Source: Victivallales bacterium (GTDB lineage Bacteria; Verrucomicrobiota; Lentisphaeria; Oligosphaerales; Lenti-02). From it: DNA of 5,233 nucleotides. How positions within the stretch are numbered: position 1 is the stretch's first letter; every line of letters begins with the position of its first letter. Location of the stretch: positions 1 through 5,233 of the forward strand of contig JABGQJ010000563.1 in the NCBI GenBank assembly GCA_018648945.1, in the 5' to 3' direction. Made by a program: the position numbers and the translations under genes. The notes below the pieces were generated by a model. The model was not told the DNA's origin, ran no database searches, and was given only the letters and a program-made list of their open reading frames with translations. This document shows positions 1 to 5,233 of the stretch, in pieces.

Positions 1-61
1 ACTTGGCCAAGCGATCCGACAGTGGAGACCGGCCGCGCCTGCCAAACCGCCCCCGAGGTAA
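1..61 (+). CDS. possible 3' end of an upstream gene (partial)
   Basis: Starting at base 2 one reading frame stays open for 19 codons and ends at TAA (59-61), reading LGQAIRQWRPAAPAKPPPR. The amphipathic start followed by a Pro/Ala-rich basic end looks like a protein tail, but the piece is too short to assign a family. Its third-position G/C is lower than in the genes nearby, so it may be chance. If it is real, the gene lies on the same strand as the transporter and about 98 nt separate its stop from that start. Two other frames are also open across these bases, which is why confidence is low. Confidence 0.25.
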   Translation, partial: LGQAIRQWRPAAPAKPPPR

Positions 62-118
62 GACAGGACTCACGGTGCACCAACGCACGATTCGTCCCTC
101 GCATCTCCTGTGGGATGG

Positions 119-148
119 CTTACATTACCCGTTTGCTTTGGTTACTAT
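119..148 (+). promoter_or_regulatory. weak candidate promoter for the cation transporter gene
   Basis: CTTACA (119-124) and TACTAT (143-148) each match four of six bases of the sigma-70 -35 and -10 consensus, with an 18-bp spacer, in a locally AT-richer patch. Transcription would begin around base 155, only about five bases before the ATG at 160, giving a nearly leaderless message. That agrees with the absence of a good Shine-Dalgarno sequence there. The promoter rules of the unknown host may differ, so this is a suggestion only. Confidence 0.22.
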
Positions 149-159
149 GGGATTCCGAG

Positions 160-1371
160 ATGAAGACGTTTGCGCAATTCCTCGCCCGGCGGTTCATCAC
201 CGACTGGGACCGTCCCGACGACCTCAAAGTCCGGGCTCGCTACGGGCAACTCGAGGGCGGCATCAGCGTCGTGCTCAACGTCGTGCTCTTCGCCGTCAAG
301 CTCGCCAGCGGGCTGATCATCGGCAGCGTATCGCTGATCGCCGACGCCGTTCATACCCTTGCCGACTCCGCCACCTCGGTGGTGATCATCATCGGCATGC
401 GGGCCGCGTCGCAGCCCAGCGATAGGGATCATCCCTATGGGCACGCGCGGCTGGAGGCCATCGCCGCGCTCGTGGTGGCTGTGCTCCTCTTCGTGGGTGG
501 ATTCGAGCTGTTTATCCACGGCGTCAGGCGCCTCTACTCCCCCAGCGTCTCGCTCATTCCATTCTGGGCCGTGGCCGTGGCGGCCAGCACCGTCCTGGCC
601 AAGGAACTGCTGGCCCGCCTGGCCTATGCGTTGGGGGCAATGATCGACTCCCAAGCCCTCCGTGCCGACGCGATGCACCACCGCAGCGATGCCTATTCCA
701 CGGTCCTCGTGGTCTTCGCCCTGCTTGGTGCCCAGCTTGGCTACACCAAGGTCGATGGCCTGGCTGGCGTTGCCGTCTCCCTCTTCATCCTCTGGTCCGC
801 CTGGGAAGTCGCCCGCGACGCCATTCAGCCGCTCCTCGGCCAGGCCCCCAGCGAGGAGTTTCTCGCCGCTGCCCAGGAGGCGGCGCGGATCAATCCCGAG
901 ATCCTCGGCATCCACGACATCGTCATCCACACCTACGGGCACGAACGCTTCGTTTCGCTCCATCTCGAGGTCCCTGCCAGCATGTCTGGCATGGAGATGC
1001 ATGACTTGGCCGAGGAGGCCGAAGCAGCCGTGGTAGCCCGACTTGGCGGGCACTGCATCATCCATATGGACCCCCTCAATCTGGACCACCCCCGCTACCA
1101 GCCCGTAGCCGAGGCCGTCGCCGAATTTGTCCAGGGCGAACCCCGCGTGGAGGCCTTCCACGACTTGCGCATGATGGGACACGACAACCACAGCAAGGCG
1201 GTGTTCGACGTGGTGCTTTCTCCCGACTGCGACGACCTCCAACGCCACGATGCGGTCGAGCACCTGCGCCAGCGATTCGCGGAGCGTTTCCCCGACCTGC
1301 TGTTGGCGGTGACCCCCGAGCCCCGCTACGCCTACACGGTCCGCAGCCCCGCAGTTGGCGAGGCGGGATAG
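160..1371 (+). CDS. cation diffusion facilitator (CDF) family metal efflux transporter with duplicated C-terminal domain
   Basis: Predicted inner-membrane proton antiporter exporting divalent metal, most likely zinc, iron or manganese. With the start at 160 the protein has 403 residues. The frame is open further upstream, but ATGs at 22 and 115 add a segment unlike the family, while MKTFAQFLARRF fits the usual N-terminus. Transport-site residues are in place: H65-x3-D69 in TM2 and H173-x3-D177 in TM5; a His in TM2 is typical of zinc-preferring members. The loop motif DRDHPYGHARLE (88-99) carries D88, H91 and H95, matching YiiP site B. The cytoplasmic dimer domain (about 245-306) retains H252, H268, H281, H302 and D304, the YiiP site C ligands. 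A further region (about 328-393) repeats that fold pattern, beginning VEAFHDLRMMG; comparable extensions occur in some roughly 390-400-residue CDF proteins. No strong ribosome binding site is visible. It converges on the next gene with 43 nt between stops. Family is certain; the exact metal is not. Confidence 0.93.
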   Translation: MKTFAQFLARRFITDWDRPDDLKVRARYGQLEGGISVVLNVVLFAVKLASGLIIGSVSLIADAVHTLADSATSVVIIIGMRAASQPSDRDHPYGHARLEAIAALVVAVLLFVGGFELFIHGVRRLYSPSVSLIPFWAVAVAASTVLAKELLARLAYALGAMIDSQALRADAMHHRSDAYSTVLVVFALLGAQLGYTKVDGLAGVAVSLFILWSAWEVARDAIQPLLGQAPSEEFLAAAQEAARINPEILGIHDIVIHTYGHERFVSLHLEVPASMSGMEMHDLAEEAEAAVVARLGGHCIIHMDPLNLDHPRYQPVAEAVAEFVQGEPRVEAFHDLRMMGHDNHSKAVFDVVLSPDCDDLQRHDAVEHLRQRFAERFPDLLLAVTPEPRYAYTVRSPAVGEAG

Positions 1372-1409
1372 CGTGCATGCGGAAGGCCTGCATCAGACAC
1401 GCGGGCCCG
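1371..1409. terminator. weak hairpin between convergent genes
   Basis: The 43-nt gap between the two convergent stop codons contains a two-part inverted repeat: GCGTG (1371-1375) pairs with CACGC (1398-1402), and inside it ATGC (1377-1380) pairs with GCAT (1390-1393), with an uneven internal loop. It is followed by the 8-bp palindrome CGGGCCCG (1402-1409). There is no T-run on either strand, so intrinsic termination is only a possibility suggested by position and GC-rich pairing. Confidence 0.25.
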
Positions 1410-1414
1410 ACGGG

Positions 1415-3280
1415 TTAGTCGTCATATTTGTTGAAGCTGCGGTCGCTGGGTGCCGCTTCCTCGTCGAAGTCCCACCCCTGCGCGGGGGCAGCGGCAGGCT
1501 CAGGCTCGGCCTCGGCGCTGTCCGCCGCTTCGAGAATGCCCACGGGCATGTCCTTGGGATCGGGCAGGAAGACGATCTGATCTACCGCCACATCGTCCTC
1601 CGAGTTGCCGAGGACAAGCTCGAACTCCCCCTCAGGCAGGACGAACGTATGCTTGGGATGCACGTCCACCCAGTGCCAGCGCCCGAAGATCGCATCCTCC
1701 ACGCTGGCTGGGGGAGAGCCATCCACACTGGCCAGAATCGAGTTCGCGCAGCCGCCCGACCAGCGGACCCGGAGCCAGAGCTTCCATCGTCCCGCCGCCG
1801 GAGAGACCAGTTGGTAGCTGGCCTCGCCCACACGCTTGCCCACGCCAAGAGGCACGCGGAGCACCTCGTTCCCACCTGCGTCCGCCTCGGGATCGACCCG
1901 CCATCTGGGAGAGATTGTCTTCGCCGTTTCTGCCTCGACCCAAATCCGTTCCTGAGTGTCGGGCAGATCGGCTGCGGGCACCGCCGCCACTTCCTCTCTG
2001 TACGGCCAAGCCAAACCGGCCCCAACGGCGACGGCGATCAGGGCGATCTGAGCCAGAAGATGCCGCCCCCCCCGTGCGTCGCTTCTCGCCCAGCCGTATC
2101 CCAGGAGGACGCAACAGAGAGGCCCCAGCCCCCGCACTAGGAAGACAGTGACGAGTCCCACGATCAGGACCACCAGCAAGGCCACTGCCACCTCATTCCT
2201 CCCCCGTGCCCTCCAGATAGCCAGCAGCATGTAGGTCAGAAGAAGAACGGCACCGATGGCACCCGTCTCGATCATATGCACCAGAAACTGGCTGTTGCCA
2301 TCCCGCCGCACACGGTCCTGCTCGGGTTTGGGGAGATCGGCAGCGATTCGCGCCTTGCGTACACTCTCCCGGTAGGTTCCCGGCCCGTAGCCCACGGGGC
2401 GTGCAGGCACGGAGCTCAGCGCGGCCTGACGCTCGATTGCCAGTCGCTCCTGCGGTCGGTCGGGCAGGAACCAGCCTGTGGCTGGAGCGCCCAAGCGCAA
2501 CCCGATGCTCAGGTTGGCAATGAGGAGCACCGACAGGCGCAAGAGGAGGTCCCGAGTCCGGTGCTCCTTCTGCCCCCATGGCACCACAAGACACATGCCG
2601 ATGCCGATGACCGGCAGGAGAAGCAGTCCTGGTGGCTGCACGGTGTAGCAGGCGACAAAGAGCAACGGCAGGCGCAGCCACACATGGCGCAACCGGCTGA
2701 GCGCGAACGGCAGGGCCAAGTAGACCAGCGCGCAGTACTGCAAGTGGCTGCGCTGCAGACCGACAACCACTTCCTCCACCAGATCGGGACCGTTGCCACC
2801 GGCAGCATAGGACGCGCCATGCAGGAAGGAGACCAGTCCCGCCGTTGCGCCCGGCCAGACGAGCTGTAGAACCCCCACGGCGAGACTCACCCCCAGGCCA
2901 ACGCTGGCGATGGTCGGGAATCGCTCCCAGCCATCCCTGCCCAGCGCTCGGCTGGCGTACCAGCCGCCACCAAGTAGCAGCCCCCATTGCAGCCATTCCC
3001 GCAACGCCCCTAGTCGCCCAGGAGGTACCACCGAGATGCTTAGTCCCCACCACGCCAGCAATGCCGCCAGCACCCACGGCATCGCCACGGACCCACGTGT
3101 CTTCGCCTGTACCCAGAGCGACTTCCCGGCCAGCAAGAGAAGACCCAGCAACCCCACCCCGACACCGTGCCAGCCAGCTGGGCAGCACGCGCCCACAACC
3201 AGCAGGACCAGCCCGGTGGTCTGGATTCGCTTGCCTGTCGTCGTGGGTTCGCACATGGGGAATCGTGGGTTGCGTGCCAT
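1415..3280 (-). CDS. O-antigen ligase/polymerase-like membrane protein fused to a CBM-like jelly-roll domain
   Basis: Polytopic inner-membrane protein of 621 residues, probably joining or polymerising lipid-linked glycan on the outer face of the membrane. About twelve hydrophobic segments run from residue 21 to 425. Family features are R177 in QRSHLQYCALVYLALPF, the loop RPVGYGPGTYRE (294-305), and GNSQFLVHMIETGAIG (328-343), which corresponds to the ligase H[NSQ]x9GxxG signature but has N329 where His is expected. After the last membrane segment, residues 445-575 form a beta-rich module: VEAE (448-451), a Y-x-L...AGRWKLWLRV strand pair (489-505), WHWVD (535-539) and VDQIVFL (566-572). This pattern resembles CBM6/CBM35-type sugar-binding domains. 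The tail (583-621) is rich in Glu, Asp, Ala and Pro and ends FNKYDD. The ATG at 3280 has AGG five bases upstream; a second ATG at codon 9 lacks one. A run of eight G lies at codons 403-406. Substrate is unknown; Wzy-type polymerase is an alternative. Confidence 0.8.
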   Translation of the reverse strand: MARNPRFPMCEPTTTGKRIQTTGLVLLVVGACCPAGWHGVGVGLLGLLLLAGKSLWVQAKTRGSVAMPWVLAALLAWWGLSISVVPPGRLGALREWLQWGLLLGGGWYASRALGRDGWERFPTIASVGLGVSLAVGVLQLVWPGATAGLVSFLHGASYAAGGNGPDLVEEVVVGLQRSHLQYCALVYLALPFALSRLRHVWLRLPLLFVACYTVQPPGLLLLPVIGIGMCLVVPWGQKEHRTRDLLLRLSVLLIANLSIGLRLGAPATGWFLPDRPQERLAIERQAALSSVPARPVGYGPGTYRESVRKARIAADLPKPEQDRVRRDGNSQFLVHMIETGAIGAVLLLTYMLLAIWRARGRNEVAVALLVVLIVGLVTVFLVRGLGPLCCVLLGYGWARSDARGGRHLLAQIALIAVAVGAGLAWPYREEVAAVPAADLPDTQERIWVEAETAKTISPRWRVDPEADAGGNEVLRVPLGVGKRVGEASYQLVSPAAGRWKLWLRVRWSGGCANSILASVDGSPPASVEDAIFGRWHWVDVHPKHTFVLPEGEFELVLGNSEDDVAVDQIVFLPDPKDMPVGILEAADSAEAEPEPAAAPAQGWDFDEEAAPSDRSFNKYDD

Positions 3281-3354
3281 TTCTGCCTAGTCAGGGACGG
3301 TGGTCTACACTATCTTGCGCCATCCTCGACAACGCAACACGGGAGCATCCGCAC
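3281..3354. promoter_or_regulatory. divergent promoter region
   Basis: These 74 bases are the only upstream DNA for both the ligase-like gene (leftward) and the oxidoreductase (rightward). On the minus strand TTGCGT (complement of 3332-3337) and GATAGT (complement of 3309-3314) are separated by exactly 17 bp and would start transcription near 3302, leaving a leader of about 20 nt. On the plus strand TACACT (3306-3311) is a possible -10 box with no convincing -35 partner. The two candidate -10 boxes overlap, so the genes might compete for polymerase. The box matches are modest (three to four of six), so exact sites are tentative, but a promoter for each gene must lie here or inside the opposite gene. 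Confidence 0.4.
3341..3345 (+). promoter_or_regulatory. ribosome binding site that sets a GTG start
   Basis: GGGAG lies nine bases before the GTG at 3355. No ATG in this frame offers a better start: the Rossmann strand VGIIGFGFIG begins only five residues after the GTG, which is where the family normally begins. The open frame continues far upstream, but there it runs antisense to the ligase-like gene and carries no family sequence. Confidence 0.6.
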
Positions 3355-4485
3355 GTGAAGACCTATAACGTCGGCATCATCGGTTTCGGGTTCATCGGCA
3401 AAGTCCATGCCTTCTGCCACCACAACCTGAGCTACCTCTACGAGTCCCTGCCCTTCCGGACGCAGATCACCCATGTGTGCACCAGCCGCCCGGAGTCGGC
3501 AGAAGCCGCGCGCCAGTTCCTCGGGGCCGATGTCGGCACCACCGACTACCGGGCGATCACCGAGAACCCGGACATCGACATCGTCCACATCTGCTCCCCC
3601 AATCACAAGCACAGGGATGCCCTGCTCTTGGCGATGAACGCTGGCAAAGACATCTACTGCGACAAGCCCGTCGTCGCCGACATGGACGAGGCCATGGACA
3701 TCGAAGCCGCGTTACAGGGCTACGACGGGATCACCCAGGTCACTTTCCAGAACCGCTTCTTCCCCTCGGCACTGCACGCGGCGGAGTTGGCCCAGTCTGG
3801 AGTCTTGGGGGAGATACTCCAGTTCCGGTCCGTATTCCTCCATTCCGGTAGTGCCAACCCAGAGGCGCCGCTGAAGTGGAAACTCTCGGCGGCAGCCGGC
3901 GGCGGCGTGGTCGCGGACCTGGGCTCGCACGCCATGGACCTGGTCCATGCCATGGTTGGGGATTATGCCCAGGTACTCTCGGCCACCAAGATTGCCTATG
4001 CCGACCGGCCCGTCGCGGGCGAGCCCGGCAAGCGAGCCCAGGTCGATGCCGAGGACCTGATGCTCGTCACCGCCCGCATGGCCAACGGCGCGCTTGGCAC
4101 GATCGAGGCCACCAAGCTCGCCACCGGCTCCGAGGATGAGCTGCGCGTCGAGGTGCACGGGGCCGAGGGCGCTCTCCGCTTCAACAGCATGTTGCCCAGC
4201 ACGCTGGAGTACTACGACGCCAAGGCCGACGATTCCTCCTACGGCGGCGTGCGTGGCTGGACCAAGATCGACTGCGGCATGCGCTACCCCGCCCCCGCCG
4301 CCATGCTTCCCGGCAAAGTCAGCATCGGTTGGATCCGCGCCCACATCCACTCGCTCTACACCTTCATGGATGCCGTGCACACCCGCCAACCCACCTCGCC
4401 GGACCTCGCGCACGGCCTCTACATCCAATCCCTCATGGACGCCGTCCTGCGCTCCGCAAGGGAGGGGGTCTGGGTGGACTGCTGA
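3355..4485 (+). CDS. Gfo/Idh/MocA family NAD(P)-dependent oxidoreductase
   Basis: Cytoplasmic dehydrogenase of the glucose-fructose oxidoreductase/inositol dehydrogenase/MocA superfamily, expected to oxidise or reduce a sugar, polyol or nucleotide sugar. It has 376 residues, a normal length. The N-terminal Rossmann fold has the dinucleotide motif GFGFIG (10-15), the conserved strand DIVHICSPNHKHRD (75-88), and the active-site Lys in YCDKPV (101-106), with Asp where many relatives have Glu (EKP). The C-terminal substrate domain holds GGGVVADLGSHAMDL (182-196), whose D188 and H192 are in the position of the family's acid/base pair. The protein ends with the usual helix region (FMDAVHTRQPTSPDLAHGL, 337-355). 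Start is the GTG at 3355 with GGGAG upstream. It is divergent from the ligase-like gene and convergent with the permease gene, so it is probably transcribed alone. The substrate cannot be read from sequence; a role in making a sugar for the glycan handled by the neighbour is a guess. Confidence 0.92.
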   Translation: MKTYNVGIIGFGFIGKVHAFCHHNLSYLYESLPFRTQITHVCTSRPESAEAARQFLGADVGTTDYRAITENPDIDIVHICSPNHKHRDALLLAMNAGKDIYCDKPVVADMDEAMDIEAALQGYDGITQVTFQNRFFPSALHAAELAQSGVLGEILQFRSVFLHSGSANPEAPLKWKLSAAAGGGVVADLGSHAMDLVHAMVGDYAQVLSATKIAYADRPVAGEPGKRAQVDAEDLMLVTARMANGALGTIEATKLATGSEDELRVEVHGAEGALRFNSMLPSTLEYYDAKADDSSYGGVRGWTKIDCGMRYPAPAAMLPGKVSIGWIRAHIHSLYTFMDAVHTRQPTSPDLAHGLYIQSLMDAVLRSAREGVWVDC

Positions 4486-4492
4486 GCACCCC

Positions 4493-4518
4493 ACAGAGCA
4501 GCCCTCCGGCTGCTCTGT
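4493..4518. terminator. perfect 11-bp hairpin, probable bidirectional terminator
   Basis: ACAGAGCAGCC (4493-4503) and GGCTGCTCTGT (4508-4518) are exact reverse complements around the four-base loop CTCC. The stem begins seven bases after the oxidoreductase stop and lies between two convergent genes, the classic position for a terminator. The tail after it on the plus strand is TCAGCAGG and on the minus strand GGGGTGCT, so neither side has a proper T-run. Termination may be weak, need Rho, or be replaced by mRNA 3'-end protection. Confidence 0.65.
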
Positions 4519-4560
4519 TCAGCAGGATGTGGGTGAGACGCCCGCGCTCCCGGGGCGCGT
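4519..4560. repeat. probable dispersed intergenic hairpin repeat
   Basis: This stretch forms a short stem GTGGGTG (4529-4535)/CGCCCGC (4539-4545) with an AGA loop. An alternative, overlapping stem is CGCGCTC (4543-4549)/GGGGCGCG (within 4552-4559). Translated, it reads QQDVGETPALPG, a peptide resembling the spurious 'QDAG-TPALPG' fragments that I recall turning up repeatedly in annotations of GC-rich planctomycete- or verrucomicrobia-like genomes because of a dispersed intergenic element. Only one copy is in this window, so repeat status rests on remembered similarity. It ends at the stop codon of the permease gene. Confidence 0.4.
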
Positions 4561-5233
4561 CAACTCGTGCGTGATTTGAGTAGCTTCGCCACGACGGCGT
4601 GAAGAACGGCGGTCGCGACAAAGGCAGTGATCGAGGCGCCGAGGATGAAGCTGGTCTTCTGCGCCATGAAGTAGACGGCGACACCGACGGCCCAGACCAC
4701 GGCACCCTCGATGCGGAAGCCCTTGCGGAAGTCCAGGCCGGCACCGGTCTCGAAATCCACCCCGTCCACGTTGCCGCGGCGACACACGAAGTAGTCGGTC
4801 AGGAGCAGCGCGAAGAGAGGCACGAAGACGCCGCCGATGATGATCAGGAAGCTCTCGTACTTGCTCAGATCGACGAACAGCGCGAGGACTGTGGTGCCGA
4901 TCCCAGTTGCCCACACCGTGTAGACGGGCTTGATCTTGGGGTGGATGTTGAGGAGCGAGCAGGCGGACGAGTAGATGTCGGGGAAGTCGCTGGTCACGGT
5001 CGATGAAAAGACCAGAAGCATGGCGGGGATCGCCAGCCCGGCTGCGCCCATGACCGCCATCAGGTTGGGGGCGGGATCGGTACTGCCCGTTGCCAGGAAG
5101 ACGACGAGGCCGATGGCGTACATCACGCTGGACATGACGCCATAGCCGATGAAACTCGACCAGAACGCCCCCTTCGTGCTCTTGGCCATGCGGGAGTAAT
5201 CCGCAATCAGGGGTGCCCAGGAGATGGGCATGG
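4560..5233 (-). CDS. NCS1-family permease, CytX-like hydroxymethylpyrimidine transporter (5' end outside window)
   Basis: C-terminal part (about 223 residues) of an inner-membrane sodium- or proton-coupled importer of the nucleobase:cation symporter-1 family. The visible part starts at MPISWAPLIADYSRMAK, which matches the SWxPLIxDYTR motif in the middle of CytX-type proteins. The first Met seen (5231) is therefore almost certainly internal, and roughly half the protein is missing to the right. Six membrane segments can be traced (fragment residues about 27-47, 59-78, 104-121, 126-147, 175-191, 195-217). Two further family stretches are FSSTVTSDFPDIYSSACS (75-92) and GGVFVPLFALLLTDYF (133-148). 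The sequence is closer to CytX (thiamine-pyrimidine precursor uptake) than to CodB, which has TADFSRF at the first motif. A cytosine or other purine/pyrimidine substrate is still possible. It is convergent with the oxidoreductase; the stop is TGA at 4562-4560. Confidence 0.82.
   Translation of the reverse strand, partial: MPISWAPLIADYSRMAKSTKGAFWSSFIGYGVMSSVMYAIGLVVFLATGSTDPAPNLMAVMGAAGLAIPAMLLVFSSTVTSDFPDIYSSACSLLNIHPKIKPVYTVWATGIGTTVLALFVDLSKYESFLIIIGGVFVPLFALLLTDYFVCRRGNVDGVDFETGAGLDFRKGFRIEGAVVWAVGVAVYFMAQKTSFILGASITAFVATAVLHAVVAKLLKSRTS

Noticed and set aside
2..11. 10-bp perfect palindrome CTTGGCCAAG at the window edge
   Set aside because: It lies in possible coding sequence far from the next gene start, with no second copy seen, so chance cannot be excluded.
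74..81. 8-bp palindrome GGTGCACC upstream of the transporter gene
   Set aside because: Too short and unpaired with any known operator pattern to support a regulator site.
145..1263. 372-codon open frame on the minus strand across the cation transporter gene
   Set aside because: It is the antisense of a gene with full family motifs; its translation is His/Gly/Asp-rich without any recognisable domain, as expected from GC-rich codon bias.
1355..2140. 261-codon plus-strand open frame opposite the ligase-like gene
   Set aside because: No domain or ribosome binding site; it covers the well-patterned jelly-roll coding region on the other strand.
2193..3254. 353-codon minus-strand open frame in an alternative frame of the ligase-like gene
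   Set aside because: Arg/Gly/Ala-rich translation with no membrane segments; the membrane-protein frame on the same strand is clearly the real one.
2845..3354. Upstream extension of the oxidoreductase frame (170 extra residues)
   Set aside because: It overlaps the ligase-like gene in antisense, is Pro/Arg/Ser-rich, and comes before the normal family N-terminus, which has its own ribosome binding site.
3712..4494. 260-codon minus-strand open frame opposite the oxidoreductase
   Set aside because: Gly/Val/His-rich antisense shadow without motifs; the plus strand encodes a complete oxidoreductase.

Overview
This is a GC-rich bacterial window carrying four substantial protein genes and no RNA genes, insertion sequences or CRISPR arrays that I can see. 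Strong G/C preference at third codon positions, a GTG start, an envelope-polysaccharide type ligase fused to a jelly-roll domain, a Gfo/Idh/MocA oxidoreductase and a hairpin repeat of a kind I recall from Planctomycetota, Lentisphaerota or Hydrogenedentota type genomes all fit an environmental bacterium of that sort. The phylum is an inference, because the window holds no marker gene.

Layout: bases 1-61 may be the last codons of an upstream gene. Bases 160-1371 (+) encode a 403-residue cation diffusion facilitator (Zn/Fe/Mn efflux type) with a second, degenerate copy of its cytoplasmic metal-binding domain. Facing it, 43 nt away, is the 3' end of a minus-strand gene (3280-1415) for a 621-residue polytopic protein of the O-antigen ligase/polymerase class, fused to a C-terminal carbohydrate-binding-like module and an acidic tail. 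A 74-nt divergent intergenic region (3281-3354) separates it from a plus-strand Gfo/Idh/MocA oxidoreductase (3355-4485, GTG start). Next comes a 74-nt convergent spacer (4486-4559) packed with hairpins: a perfect 11-bp stem that probably ends transcription, and a repeat-like element. The window closes with the 3' part of a minus-strand NCS1-family permease, most like the CytX hydroxymethylpyrimidine transporter branch; its 5' end lies beyond the window.

The genes do not form one operon: adjacent genes alternate in strand (+, -, +, -). The only pair that could be functionally linked is the ligase-like gene and the divergent sugar-dehydrogenase-like gene, which share a promoter region and could both serve surface-glycan metabolism. 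That link is inference. I see no convincing new multi-gene system. The most unusual items are the ligase/jelly-roll fusion with an altered ligase motif and an 8-G tract at the domain junction, and the hairpin repeat between the convergent genes.
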